Source of the DNA: Nocardioides sp. LHD-245
Lineage (GTDB): Bacteria > Actinomycetota > Actinomycetes > Propionibacteriales > Nocardioidaceae
Length of the DNA stretch: 64,000 nt
Assembly: GCF_030929495.1 (NCBI RefSeq)
Contig: NZ_JAVFWN010000002.1
Location: forward strand, 310,001-374,000
Direction: 5' to 3'
Shown: positions 8,701 through 16,938 of the stretch, piece by piece
Layout of the letters: each line of letters begins with the position of its first letter
Position numbering within the stretch: the stretch's first letter is position 1
Translations under genes and position numbers: made by a program
The notes under the pieces: model-generated
The model's input: only the letters and a program-made list of their open reading frames with translations
Told to the model about the DNA's origin: nothing
Database searches by the model: none

Positions 8701-11700
8701 GACACCGGAGCTGCGGTAGTTGCGCGAGAGCTCGGCGATCTGGCCGTCGGCCACGCGCCCGACGATGGCGTGGGCGAAGGAGGGCGCCTGGACGAGGTCG
8801 TTGAGGGACACCGACTGGGAGACCACCGTGTTCTCGTAGCCGTAGCTGACGACGCCGCCGGCGTTGCGGCCCTGCGCCCGCACCGCGCCGGTCGACAGCA
8901 GTCGCTCGCTGGTCGATCCGCCGACCGCGATCGCGACCACGCCGCCGGCGTACAGGCCGGTGGTGGTGACGTCCGCGGTCGAGTAGGAGTCGCGGATGGT
9001 GCCGTAGTGGTCGCCGACGATGCCCCCGGCCCGGGTCGCGCCGGTGATCGAGCCCGCGGTGCGGACCCGCTCGATCACGCCGTGGTTGACGTCGGCGACC
9101 AGGCCGACGGTGCCGCGCTCGGTCGTGACGTCGCCGACGACGGCGAGGTCGCGGACGGTGCCGTCGTTGTCGGCGAACAGGCCCACGCCCTCGGTGCTCG
9201 GCGGCGTGAAGCCGGTGATCGTGTGCCCGGCGCCGTCGAGGACGCCGGTGAAGGAGACCAGCCGGTCGAGCTGCGAGTAGGTCTCGCCGGTGAGGTCGAG
9301 GTCGGTGGTCAGCCGGTAGTGCCCGGCCGGGTCGTTGGCGATCTTGGCCAGGTCGGCCCCGGAGGTGATCAGGTACGGGTCGGCCTCGGTGCCCTCGCCG
9401 CCGATGCCCTCACGCGCCACGATCGGCGCGGTCATCGGTCGGGCGCTCGCCAGGCCGTCCCAGGCGTACACCTCGAGGGTGTCGCTCGGGTTCACCGGCA
9501 GCGGTGTGGCGAAGGTGGCGAACTGCTCCGAGCCCTGGTGGTCGAGCGGCACGTCGACGGTGCGCAGGTCGCGCAGCTCGCGTCCCGTGCTGTCGTAGGT
9601 CGCGGCGACCAGCGTCGTCGACTCCGGTGCCCCCTCGGTGCTGAGCACGCCGACGCCGTCGAGCCGGCGGTCGACCACGTCGGTGGAGGTGATCCGCCAG
9701 TGGCCGGTGGGCTTCTTGACGGTGTAGCTGTCGACCTCGCGGCCGTCGACCGTGTACGTCGTCAGCGTCAGCCCGGCATCGGTGGCCTCGAGCACGGTGC
9801 CCATCTGGGCGTTCTCGTCGAAGACGACGTCGTCCCACCAGTGCACGACGTTGTCGTAGAACTTCGGCCCGGCCGAGCCGAGCGTCACGAAGGTGGTGCC
9901 GAGGGCCTCCTCCGCGGGCGTCGCGGCGAGGCGACCGTCGTAGATGGTGGAACGCTTGTAGATGTGGTCGTGGCCGCCGACATAGAGGTCGACACCGAGC
10001 TTCTCGAACGCGGCGGTCAGCTTCGGCCGGTCGGCCGCGAGCGGCCCGTCGTCGCCGTGCGAGCCGCCGTAGTAGGAGTAGTGGCCGGTGACCACGTTCC
10101 ACTTCCGGTCGGAGGACCGGATGTCCCGGGTGAGCCACTCGATCTGCTTGTCCATGTCGTGCACGGAGTTGAGCACCGCGATGTGCACGTCGCCCCGGTC
10201 GAAGGAGTAGTTGCTCTCGCCGATGGCGCCGTTCTTCGGGGTGTCGAACATGTTGCCGAAGATCGCCGTGCGCTCCTCGGAGTGCGCGTTGTAGTCGAGG
10301 TCCCCGTAGGTCTCGTGGTTGCCGGCCACCGGTGCGTACTGGACGTCCAGGCCGTCGAAGACGTGCTCGAAGACCTCCTCCCAGTACTGGCCGCGCCCGC
10401 CGTTGTCGACCAGGTCGCCGGTCTGCAGCAGGGTGCGTCCGCCGGGGGCCTTCTCCTGCAGGGTGGCCAGGACGTCGCGCAGCATGCCGAGGTCACCGGC
10501 GTCGTGGCTGGTCGCCTGCAGGTCGCCGATCGCGTAGATCGGCTCGTTGCCAGCGCCGCCGGCGACGAACGCGCCCTGCACCTCGGTCCAGGCGCCGGCC
10601 GCGGCCGGCGACGGGGCGGCGCCGTCCACCGCGACGCCGAACCGGTACTCGTAGCGGCCGCCGTCGCCCAGGCCGGTGAGGTCGAACTCGTGGCTGCGCA
10701 GCGTCTGACCGGTGATCGAGTGCTGGTAGACCGGCTCGTCGTTGCCGATCGTGTTGACCTCGTAGGCCCGATCGTTGGTCGAGGTGAGCACCTCGGCGCC
10801 CGTCCAGTCGTCGCCGCCGGCCGGGCGGACCTGCGCATAGACCTTGTCGATGGCGCGGTCCGTGGAGACGGCGATGCCGGCTCCGCCCGCCTGCTCGGTC
10901 ACCGTCGCGGTGCTGCCGAAGTACTGGAAGACACCCGCGGGGTCGAGGGTGTCCTGGTCGACCACGATGCGCAGCAGCTCGGTGCCGATATTGCCCTGTC
11001 CGTCCTCGGCCTTGACGACCACGAAGTGGTCGTCGTAGCCGCGCACCCGGAACGCGCCGTCGGCGACCTCGACGGCGCCCGCGGCGTCGTACACCTCGTA
11101 GGTCACGGTCGGGGCGAGGCCCGAGTCGTCGGTCGCGGTGACCTGCGGAAGGTCGATCGTCGCGCCGTACGCCGCGGTGGCCGGGAAGCCGTCGGCCACG
11201 GTGATCTCGGGCGCGTAGTTGGCGCCGCGGGTCGTCTCGCCGATCCAGATCGGGGCGGAGACGGCGACGTGGCCGTCGGCCTGGGTGGCGCGCACGAAAT
11301 ACCAGTCGCCCGCGGCGACCGCCTGCTCGTGCCCGAGGTCCAGCGTGCGGCCCGCCACGCCGGGGAACTCGTGGGCGACGATCCCACCGTTGGTGACCAG
11401 CTCGACCCGGGTGAACGCATCGCGCTCGTCGGGGTCCTCGAGCCGGACGTCGAAGCTCACCGTGGTCGTGTCGGCCGGCAGGATCGAGCCCATCAGCCGG
11501 TCGTTGCCGCCGAAGGCGAGCTCGAGGTTGCCGTCCTGGCTGCTGTAGGTGCTGCGGTCCTTCATCGCGGCGTACAGGCCGTCGAGGGAGTGCTCACTCG
11601 CCCACACGCCGCTGATCGCCTGGTTGCCGCTGACCCAGGTCGCCGAGTGCTCGTCGCCGTTCCAGACCGGGCCGAGGTGCCAGCCCGTGTCCAGCGCGGC

Positions 11701-12417
11701 GACGTACTGCTCCTGCTGCCCGGCGCTCTTCACCTCGATCAGCTCCATCGACGCGTCGACGGCGCGGTCGAGGCCGTTGAAGCCGAAGAAGCGGCCCTTG
11801 CCCGTGGCGCTGGGGTGGTTGAACTGGCCGATCGCATCCGGGTCCTGCTTGATCCGGGCGAAGAAGGTGTACATGTCGTACTTCAGGTCGCCGGTGCCGA
11901 AGCCGTTGCCGAAGCCGTCGACGCTGCCCTTCTCCGTGGCCCGCGCGGTCGCCTTCCAGTCGGCGTTGAAGACGTTGATGTGGCCGGTGCCGTCGTACCA
12001 GGTGTTCTCGATCGAGGGCACCGCGACGAGGTCGTCCTGGGCCTCGTTGAAGGCGAGCGCGTCCTCGTGCACCGCGCGCCACTCCTCGGAGTCGGCGTCG
12101 CGCCAGTCGTCGACGAAGTCGTCGCCGTTGCGCAGGTCCCACATGACGTCGTGCTCGGAGACCGTGAAGAAGTCGGCCTCGGTCTCGGACCGCACGTGGT
12201 CGAAGGCGTCGCTCGGCAGCTGCACACCGTCGCTGACCGAGGTGTGGGAGTGGAACTCACCGGTGTAGAGACTCTTGCCGAGGTACGTCGGCCGGTCGTC
12301 GTCGCGCGGCGCCGCGGTGGCGCTCGCCGCCACCCCGCCGAGCAGGCCGAGGAGCAGTGCTCCGGCCGTCGTGCCTACCAGTCCGCGACGGGCCGTGCGG
12401 CCCCACCTGACGCTCAT
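5746..12417 (-). CDS. Giant secreted PHP/CehA-type plus PAP-like metallophosphoesterase with GLUG repeats and Ig-like domains
   Basis: A 2,223-residue secreted protein. A Sec signal peptide (1-36, cleavage after ASATAA) is followed by a CehA/McbA-type PHP metallohydrolase domain (about 50-360) with HSH at 56-58, TVSEHD and FNHPSATG. An Ig-like spacer (about 370-600) leads to a phosphoesterase domain (about 620-950) resembling purple acid phosphatases: GDLQ, TGDLVDN, AGNHE, VTGHYS and GGHDHIYKRS. Three related GLUG-containing blocks follow (about 1006-1300, 1310-1605 and 1610-1895). Ig-like domains and a very basic tail (about 2035-2223) end it. The ATG is preceded by GGAGG at 6 nt; a longer in-frame start lacks this. 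Phosphate or phosphodiester scavenging at the cell surface is likely (inference). Substrates are unknown, and no sortase motif was seen. Confidence 0.9.
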   Translation of the reverse strand: MSVRWGRTARRGLVGTTAGALLLGLLGGVAASATAAPRDDDRPTYLGKSLYTGEFHSHTSVSDGVQLPSDAFDHVRSETEADFFTVSEHDVMWDLRNGDDFVDDWRDADSEEWRAVHEDALAFNEAQDDLVAVPSIENTWYDGTGHINVFNADWKATARATEKGSVDGFGNGFGTGDLKYDMYTFFARIKQDPDAIGQFNHPSATGKGRFFGFNGLDRAVDASMELIEVKSAGQQEQYVAALDTGWHLGPVWNGDEHSATWVSGNQAISGVWASEHSLDGLYAAMKDRSTYSSQDGNLELAFGGNDRLMGSILPADTTTVSFDVRLEDPDERDAFTRVELVTNGGIVAHEFPGVAGRTLDLGHEQAVAAGDWYFVRATQADGHVAVSAPIWIGETTRGANYAPEITVADGFPATAAYGATIDLPQVTATDDSGLAPTVTYEVYDAAGAVEVADGAFRVRGYDDHFVVVKAEDGQGNIGTELLRIVVDQDTLDPAGVFQYFGSTATVTEQAGGAGIAVSTDRAIDKVYAQVRPAGGDDWTGAEVLTSTNDRAYEVNTIGNDEPVYQHSITGQTLRSHEFDLTGLGDGGRYEYRFGVAVDGAAPSPAAAGAWTEVQGAFVAGGAGNEPIYAIGDLQATSHDAGDLGMLRDVLATLQEKAPGGRTLLQTGDLVDNGGRGQYWEEVFEHVFDGLDVQYAPVAGNHETYGDLDYNAHSEERTAIFGNMFDTPKNGAIGESNYSFDRGDVHIAVLNSVHDMDKQIEWLTRDIRSSDRKWNVVTGHYSYYGGSHGDDGPLAADRPKLTAAFEKLGVDLYVGGHDHIYKRSTIYDGRLAATPAEEALGTTFVTLGSAGPKFYDNVVHWWDDVVFDENAQMGTVLEATDAGLTLTTYTVDGREVDSYTVKKPTGHWRITSTDVVDRRLDGVGVLSTEGAPESTTLVAATYDSTGRELRDLRTVDVPLDHQGSEQFATFATPLPVNPSDTLEVYAWDGLASARPMTAPIVAREGIGGEGTEADPYLITSGADLAKIANDPAGHYRLTTDLDLTGETYSQLDRLVSFTGVLDGAGHTITGFTPPSTEGVGLFADNDGTVRDLAVVGDVTTERGTVGLVADVNHGVIERVRTAGSITGATRAGGIVGDHYGTIRDSYSTADVTTTGLYAGGVVAIAVGGSTSERLLSTGAVRAQGRNAGGVVSYGYENTVVSQSVSLNDLVQAPSFAHAIVGRVADGQIAELSRNYRSSGVTVTGESLTDPPAADNWKGEVVRAADLRTASWFAGLGWDLDGVWEWHAKAKRPLLRGAPEEIDDTAVAPTLPQDQDGSYLITEPAHLAQVTAFPEESYRLGADLDLSGADVPQLATRRPFNGVFDGAGHEIRGWTSTAGGLFALIGADGAVRDLGIAEVRIDKPDARAGALTDTLRGTVERVWTSGSVTAKEYAAGVAGDSFGTIRDAYSTATVRTSGGNYAGGIVGVADAPSLTERVYATGEITATGTSGGGISGYARNSATVVRQAFALNPSVTGTTTSQRVVARSANGQTATLADLYAAEFVVAGVQSATATGPATLNGATVSATDAAREATWADALGFDLEQTWAWDANGERPVLRTATEDVPERPGPTAGQDEDGAWLITTATELRALATYPDERFRLAADLDLAGTSVRVPTFRGTLDGAGHEIRGLRSTEGGLFGVIDTAGVVTDLVLEQVEITKTGNKAGGLVDTLRGTVERVGVSGSVSAPSYAGGIAGESFGTLRDAWSTADVTTTTAAYAGGIIGVADAPSTTERVYATGEVRSAAASAGGLTGYARNGGTVVRHGVVASPVVTATTNAHRVIARFAGAEPATLGDLWAVDTLVPAVQVSTEVGPSTRNGGSLTAAELAQESTWSGIGFDLAEVWRWDADLARPVLRAPAPAASERGAGLGRAAPGFGTRATQAAPGTGTDGPGHTLASGQDGAVTVALELGPAAAGGEAGVLVLRRTADPNAPAAADVAYLGQRTLDGAGRAALDLVLPDEPAAYRLVAGFSAGDVRYVAPLDPDAPVDPTDPARPTVSADDLELGFGGTATLTVRVGGAEGAPTGAVRVLAGATVVGAGQLAAGTAYVVLPARSLPVGTHQLRVAYDGDGSYAAASATVRVHVAKAQAEVRVLKVRPKRIQVRRTRAVVRVRVDVPPGVSADGTVTIKIPGAKDVRGVVRNGVVKVRLPAFQRVGARKLKVVFAGNAEVEKTRTIVRIKVRR
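6730..9410 (-). repeat. Three ~0.9-kb intragenic repeats encoding GLUG blocks
   Basis: Within the giant gene, three consecutive blocks of about 290-300 codons share the same order: a YLIT or WLIT entry strand, YRL...DLDL, a LDGAGH turn, TVERV, YAGGI/V...STTERVYATG-like GLUG repeats and a W.WD..RPVLR exit. Approximate bounds are 8500-9410, 7610-8490 and 6730-7590. Blocks 2 and 3 resemble each other more than block 1, suggesting a late duplication. Bounds are estimated from the protein and are approximate. Confidence 0.75.
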
Positions 12418-12488
12418 CGATCCTCCGTGGTTGCGTGAACCAACGCAGCCCATCGGAGTCAGATGAACGAAGGGTCTCCACGACCCGA

Positions 12489-12506
12489 CCGCGGGGTGTC
12501 CCGCGG
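12489..12506 (-). terminator. Hairpin downstream of prs
   Basis: Perfect 7-bp stem CCGCGGG / CCCGCGG (12489-12495, 12500-12506) with a GTGT loop, 27 bp past the prs stop. Flanking GAC / GGTC can lengthen it with a bulge. It separates prs from the giant phosphoesterase gene. Confidence 0.6.
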
Positions 12507-12532
12507 CGGTCGATCGGAGGACGGACGCGGGG

Positions 12533-13513
12533 CTATGCGTGCCCGTCGAACATCGAGGTCACCGAGCCGTCCTCGAAGACCTCGCGGATGGCCCGGGCGA
12601 CGAGCGGCGCGATCGAGAGGGTGGTGAGCTTGTCGAACTGCTTCTCGGGCGCGACCGGGAGGGTGTTGGTGATGACCACCTCGGTGGCGCAGCAGTTCTT
12701 GAGCCGGTCGACGGCGGGGTCGGAGAGGATCGCGTGGGTCGCGGCGATGATGACGCCGGCCGCGCCGTCGGCCATCAGCGCCTCGGCGGCCTTCACGATG
12801 GTGCCGCCGGTGTCGATCATGTCGTCGGTCAGCACGCACATGCGGCCCTTGACATCGCCGACGACGCGGTTGGCGACGACCTCGTTGGCGACGTCGGTGC
12901 GGCGGGTCTTGTGGATGAACGCGAGCGGTACGCCGCCGAGGCGGGCCGCCCAGCGCTCGGCCACCTTGATCCGGCCGGCGTCCGGCGAAACGACGGCGAG
13001 CTCCTGGTCGCCGTACTTGTCCTTGATGTAGTCGGTGAGGATCGGCAGCGCCATCAGGTGGTCGACCGGGCCGTCGAAGAAGCCCTGGAGCTGGTCGGCG
13101 TGCAGGTCGACGGTGATGATCCGGTCGGCGCCCGCGGTCTTGAACAGGTCGGCCATCAGACGGGCCGAGATCGGCTCACGGCCGCGGTGCTTCTTGTCCT
13201 GACGGCTGTAGCCCCAGAACGGCATGACCACGGTGATCCGCTTGGCCGAGGCGCGCTTGAGCGCGTCGACCATGATCAGGTGCTCCATGATCCACTCGTT
13301 GATGGGCGTCGTGTGGCTCTGGATCACGAAGGCGTCGCAGCCGCGGACCGACTCCTCGTAGCGGACGTAGATCTCGCCGTTGGCGAACTCGTACGCCGAT
13401 GTCGGCACCAGCGCCTGGTCGAGGATCCGGGCGACCTCGTCGGCCAGCTCGGGGTGTGCCCGTCCCGAGAAGACCATCAGGTTCTTCTCGGTCGTCCGCT
13501 TCAGACCGCTCAC
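12533..13513 (-). CDS. prs: Ribose-phosphate pyrophosphokinase (PRPP synthetase)
   Basis: It makes PRPP from ribose-5-phosphate and ATP for nucleotide, His, Trp and NAD synthesis, and in Actinobacteria for cell-wall arabinan precursors where present. The 326-residue length is typical. Visible motifs are FANGEIYVRYEESVRG near residue 40, the flexible-loop/ATP region YSRQDKKHRGREPI, the metal-binding DLHADQLQGFF and the PRPP-binding loop VLTDDMIDTGGTI. The GTG at 13513 follows GGGGGAG at good spacing, and longer frames upstream belong to glmU antisense. It is 34 bp downstream of glmU, the standard actinobacterial glmU-prs operon. Confidence 0.97.
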   Translation of the reverse strand: MSGLKRTTEKNLMVFSGRAHPELADEVARILDQALVPTSAYEFANGEIYVRYEESVRGCDAFVIQSHTTPINEWIMEHLIMVDALKRASAKRITVVMPFWGYSRQDKKHRGREPISARLMADLFKTAGADRIITVDLHADQLQGFFDGPVDHLMALPILTDYIKDKYGDQELAVVSPDAGRIKVAERWAARLGGVPLAFIHKTRRTDVANEVVANRVVGDVKGRMCVLTDDMIDTGGTIVKAAEALMADGAAGVIIAATHAILSDPAVDRLKNCCATEVVITNTLPVAPEKQFDKLTTLSIAPLVARAIREVFEDGSVTSMFDGHA

Positions 13514-13547
13514 GTCTGTGACTCCCCCTGGTCGTCGCTGGTGGTAC

Positions 13548-15026
13548 CTAGGATTCTGCCCGCTCGCCCGCGTCGTCCCCAAGTCCGGGTCCGTTTTCGG
13601 ACTGTTCACCCGTGGCGGAGGCCGCGGCCTCCGCCTGGGCGGTCCCGGCGCGTCGCGAGACGACCCAGCCCTCGAGGTTGCGCTGGGGCGAGGTGCTGAC
13701 GGCAAGGGCGCCGGGCGGCACATTGCGCCGGACCACGGTCCCACCCCCGGTCGAGGCGCCGTCGCCGATCGCGACGGGCGCGACGAAGGTGTTGTTGGAA
13801 CCCGTCTTCGCGTGCTTCCCGACGGTCGTGCGGTGCTTGGCGACGCCGTCGTAGTTGGCGAAGATCGTGCCGGCGCCGATGTTGGCGCCCTCGCCGATCT
13901 CGGCGTCGCCGACGTACGACAGGTGCGGGACCTTGGCCCCGTCGCCGATCTGCGCGTTCTTGGTCTCGACGAAGGTGCCGATCTTGCCATCGGCGCCGAG
14001 CAGGGTGCCGGGCCGCAGGTACGCGAACGGTCCGACCGTCGCCCCGGCCCCGATCACGGCGAGCTGGCCGTGCGCGCGGACGACGCGCGCCCCGGCGCCG
14101 ATCTCGCAGTCCTCCAGCGTCGTGTCGGGCCCGATGACCGCGTCCTCGGCGACGACGGTGGTGCCGAGCAGCTGGGTGCCCGGCAGGATCGTGACGTCGG
14201 GAGCCAGCTCGACGTCGGCGTCGATCCAGGTCGTCGCCGGGTCCATGACGGTGACCCCCTCACGCATCCAGCGGGTGACGATGCGACGGTTGAGCTCGCG
14301 GCCGAGGTCGGCCAGCTGGACGCGATCGTTGGCTCCCTCGGTCTGCAGCGCGTCGTCGACGGGGTGCGCGGTGACGACCCGCCCGGCGGCGCGGGCCAGC
14401 CCGACGGCGTCGGTGAGGTAGTACTCCCCCTTGGCGTTGTCGTTGCCGATCCGGCCGATGGTCTCGGCGAGGAAGGCGGCGTCGAAGGCGAGGATGCCGG
14501 AGTTGATCTCGGTGATCGCCCGCTCGGCGTCGGAGGCGTCCTTCTCCTCGACGATCGCCTGCACGACCCCGGTGTCGTCGCGGACGACGCGGCCGTAGCC
14601 GAACGGGTCGGCCACGATGCCGCTCAGGATGCTGACCGCGGCGCCGGCGCGCTGGTGCGACGCCGTGAACGCGCGGAGGGTGGCGCCCTCGAGGAGCGGC
14701 GTGTCGCCGTACGCGACCAGGACCGTGCCCTCGCGCGGTGCGTCGGCGAGCGCGTCCAGCGCGACCCGGACGGCGTGGCCGGTGCCGAGCTGCTCGTCCT
14801 GGACGGCGAGCACCGCCTCCGGCCGCAGCTCGCTGACGTGAGGGCCGACCAGCTCGCGCTGGTGCCCGATCACGGTGACCACCCGGGCCGGCTCGAGCGC
14901 ACCGACGGCAGCCAGCACATGGCCGATCATGCTGCGACCGCCGATCCGGTGGAGGACCTTCGGCGTCTTCGACTTCATGCGGGTGCCGCCGCCGGCGGCG
15001 AGGACGATCACGGTCAGGTCGGTCAC
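13548..15026 (-). CDS. glmU: Bifunctional GlcNAc-1-P uridyltransferase / GlcN-1-P acetyltransferase
   Basis: GlmU catalyses the last two steps to UDP-GlcNAc, a precursor of peptidoglycan. Of 492 residues, about 1-235 form the pyrophosphorylase domain with LAAGGGTRMKSKTPKVLH, QLGTGHAV, YGDTPLL and EINSGI. About 255-455 form the left-handed beta-helix acetyltransferase with many hexapeptide turns, GKIGTFVETKNAQ, SYVGDAEIGEGANIGAGTI and GSNNTFVAPV. A charged low-complexity tail (about 465-492) is usual in Actinobacteria. The GTG start has TAGGGT six bases upstream and no clear ribosome-binding site, so leaderless initiation is likely. prs follows. Confidence 0.97.
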   Translation of the reverse strand: MTDLTVIVLAAGGGTRMKSKTPKVLHRIGGRSMIGHVLAAVGALEPARVVTVIGHQRELVGPHVSELRPEAVLAVQDEQLGTGHAVRVALDALADAPREGTVLVAYGDTPLLEGATLRAFTASHQRAGAAVSILSGIVADPFGYGRVVRDDTGVVQAIVEEKDASDAERAITEINSGILAFDAAFLAETIGRIGNDNAKGEYYLTDAVGLARAAGRVVTAHPVDDALQTEGANDRVQLADLGRELNRRIVTRWMREGVTVMDPATTWIDADVELAPDVTILPGTQLLGTTVVAEDAVIGPDTTLEDCEIGAGARVVRAHGQLAVIGAGATVGPFAYLRPGTLLGADGKIGTFVETKNAQIGDGAKVPHLSYVGDAEIGEGANIGAGTIFANYDGVAKHRTTVGKHAKTGSNNTFVAPVAIGDGASTGGGTVVRRNVPPGALAVSTSPQRNLEGWVVSRRAGTAQAEAAASATGEQSENGPGLGDDAGERAES

Positions 15027-15032
15027 GCCGCC

Positions 15033-15038
15033 ACCCTA
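15033..15038 (-). promoter_or_regulatory. Probable leaderless -10 element of glmU
   Basis: TAGGGT on the minus strand ends 6 bp before the glmU GTG. This TANNNT-N6-start spacing places the transcription start at the start codon, as in actinobacterial leaderless mRNAs. Confidence 0.5.
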
Positions 15039-15049
15039 GATGAGCGGGC

Positions 15050-15700
15050 TCAGCGCCCGTCCAGCCAGGCGAGCACCGCCAGCACCCGCCGGTTGTCGTC
15101 GGCCGCCTGCGGCAGGTCGAGCTTGGTGAAGATGCTGTTGATGTGCTTGCCGACGGCCTTCTCGGTGACGACCAGGCGGGCGGCGATCGCCGCGTTGGAC
15201 CGCCCCTCGGCGATCAGGGTCATCACCTCCTGCTCGCGCTCGGTGAGCCGGTCGAGGGGGCGGCTGCGAGCGCTGACCAGGGCCGCCACCACCTCCGGAT
15301 CCAGCACCGTGCCGCCGTCGGCGACCTGGCGCACCGCGGCGAGGAAGCCGTCGACGTCGGCGACCCGGTCCTTGAGGAGGTACCCGATCGCGCCCTCCCC
15401 GCCTGCCAGCAGGTCGCGGGCGTAGAGCGGCTCCACCCACTGGCTGAGCACCAGGACCGGGAAGGCCCGCCGCGTGGCCCGGACCGCGGTCGCCGCTTCC
15501 AGGCCCTCGGTGGTGTGGGTCGGCGGGAGGCGTACGTCGACCACCGCGATGTCGATGTCGTCGCGGGTCAGCGCCCGGGTCAGCGACGGGGCGTTGTCGA
15601 CGGCCTCGACCACCGCGACGCCGCCGGACTCGAGGATCCTGGTGAGACCCACCCGGAGCAGGGCCTGGTCCTCGGCGAGCACGGCTCGCAGTCCGGTCAT
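15050..15700 (-). CDS. NarL/LuxR-family response regulator
   Basis: A 216-residue cytoplasmic response regulator. The receiver domain (about 1-125) has the acidic pair (AEDQ), the phosphoacceptor Asp in DIAVVDVRLP, VLSQW and the conserved Lys in YLLKDRV. The LuxR-type HTH (about 150-210) reads LTEREQEVMTLIAEGRSNAA then EKAVGKHINSIFTKLDL. Its ATG overlaps the kinase stop by 4 bp, so the two are translationally coupled. It is the last gene of an ABC ATPase-permease-kinase-regulator operon and probably controls that operon in response to the transported or sensed compound (inference). Confidence 0.94.
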   Translation of the reverse strand: MTGLRAVLAEDQALLRVGLTRILESGGVAVVEAVDNAPSLTRALTRDDIDIAVVDVRLPPTHTTEGLEAATAVRATRRAFPVLVLSQWVEPLYARDLLAGGEGAIGYLLKDRVADVDGFLAAVRQVADGGTVLDPEVVAALVSARSRPLDRLTEREQEVMTLIAEGRSNAAIAARLVVTEKAVGKHINSIFTKLDLPQAADDNRRVLAVLAWLDGR

Positions 15701-16938
15701 ACGGTCGGGCACGGCACCTCCAGCCGGACCGTGGTCGGCCCTCCGTCGGGACTGTCGATCGTCACGGTGCCGTCGAAGGCGGCGAGCCGGCGAGCGACCC
15801 CCGCGAGACCGGACCCGGCAGGGTCGGCGCCGCCCCGGCCGTCGTCGCCGACGACGAGGCGGAGCCGCTGCTCGGCGTACGACCCGCTGACCCAGGCGCG
15901 GCTCGCGTCGGCGTGCTTGACCGTGTTGGCGAGGCACTCGGCGACGGCGAAGTAGGCGGCCGACTCGACGGGCGCCGGGAGGCGGGGCACGGCGACCGCG
16001 ACCGCCACGGGCACCGGCAGCGCCAGCGCGAGCGCCTCGATCGCGCCCGCGAGGCCGCGGTCGGCGAGCACCGGCGGGTGGATGCCGCGGACCACCGAGC
16101 GCAGGTCGTCGAGGGCGTCCATGGTGGTCTCCCGGGCCTCGCGCAGCAGGGCCGCCGCGCCGTCGGGGTCGGTCTGGAGCAGCTTCTCGGCGAGCCCGAC
16201 GCTCATGCCGACCGAGGCGATCCGGGCCTGGGCGCCGTCGTGGAGGTCGCGCTCGATGCGGCGCACCTCGGCGGCCGAGTGGTCCAGCGTCTCCGCGCGC
16301 GACTCCTCGACCCGCTCGACCCGCTCGGCGAGCGCCGCGACCCGGTCGTGGCCGAGGATCGCCCGCTCGGTGCGGGCCCGGGCCCGGACCAGCGGCTCGG
16401 CGGTGACCCACCACGCCATCAGCAGCGGGCCGCTGAACACGAAGAGCAGCACCCAGGCCCAGTCACCTGCGGTGAACGCCAGGATCAGCCAGGTGATCGG
16501 TGTGGTCAGCAGCACGACCGGCAGCAGCGACAGGACGAAGCCACCGGTCGCGGCGAAGCAGAGGAATCCGAAGTCCCGCCACCGGGCGGGGTCGCGCAGC
16601 CAGTACGCCGGACGGACCAGGGCGATGCCCCGCGCCGGTGCGTACGACGCCTCGATCGGCTCCCCCAGCAGCCGGCCGCTGACCCGGCGGTGCACGCCGG
16701 TCAGCGCCGCCGTCGCCGGGACCACCCCAAGCGCCGCGAGGAAGCCGACGCCGACCAGGCCCAAGGGGATGCAGAGCAGGGTGAGGATCGCCAGCACCAG
16801 GCCGGGGACGAACGAGACGGCGTACCCGGCACCCACGAGGGTCAGCCGCAGCCGCTCCCGGAGGCCGGTCTCGTCGACCGGCGACACGGGCAGCGGGCGG
16901 ATCGGTGCCAGCACGTCCATCGTGACCGAGTCTGTCAT
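15697..16938 (-). CDS. Membrane sensor histidine kinase (HisKA_3/NarX-like)
   Basis: A 413-residue membrane kinase. Two pairs of hydrophobic segments (about 30-95 and 125-190) in a PspC/sensor-like N-terminal region give about four transmembrane helices. The dimerisation/phosphoacceptor motif is VRRIERDLHDGAQARI (His near residue 235). The ATP-binding domain holds the N-box AVAECLANTVKHA and GDDGRGG. The C-terminal domain is short, as in this class. Its start codon overlaps the permease stop (TGATG) and its stop overlaps the regulator start. The partner is the response regulator at 15050. The linked ABC system suggests sensing of an envelope-active compound (inference). Confidence 0.93.
   Translation of the reverse strand: MTDSVTMDVLAPIRPLPVSPVDETGLRERLRLTLVGAGYAVSFVPGLVLAILTLLCIPLGLVGVGFLAALGVVPATAALTGVHRRVSGRLLGEPIEASYAPARGIALVRPAYWLRDPARWRDFGFLCFAATGGFVLSLLPVVLLTTPITWLILAFTAGDWAWVLLFVFSGPLLMAWWVTAEPLVRARARTERAILGHDRVAALAERVERVEESRAETLDHSAAEVRRIERDLHDGAQARIASVGMSVGLAEKLLQTDPDGAAALLREARETTMDALDDLRSVVRGIHPPVLADRGLAGAIEALALALPVPVAVAVAVPRLPAPVESAAYFAVAECLANTVKHADASRAWVSGSYAEQRLRLVVGDDGRGGADPAGSGLAGVARRLAAFDGTVTIDSPDGGPTTVRLEVPCPTV

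Noticed and set aside
6049..12438. 2,129-codon open frame on the plus strand opposite the giant phosphoesterase
   Set aside because: No recognisable motifs and an Arg/Ala/Gly/Val-rich composition typical of GC-rich antisense frames. The minus-strand frame has signal peptide, domains and ribosome-binding site.
13514..13990. N-terminal extension of prs
   Set aside because: Overlaps glmU and has shadow composition. The GTG at 13513 with GGGGGAG gives the normal PRPP synthetase length.
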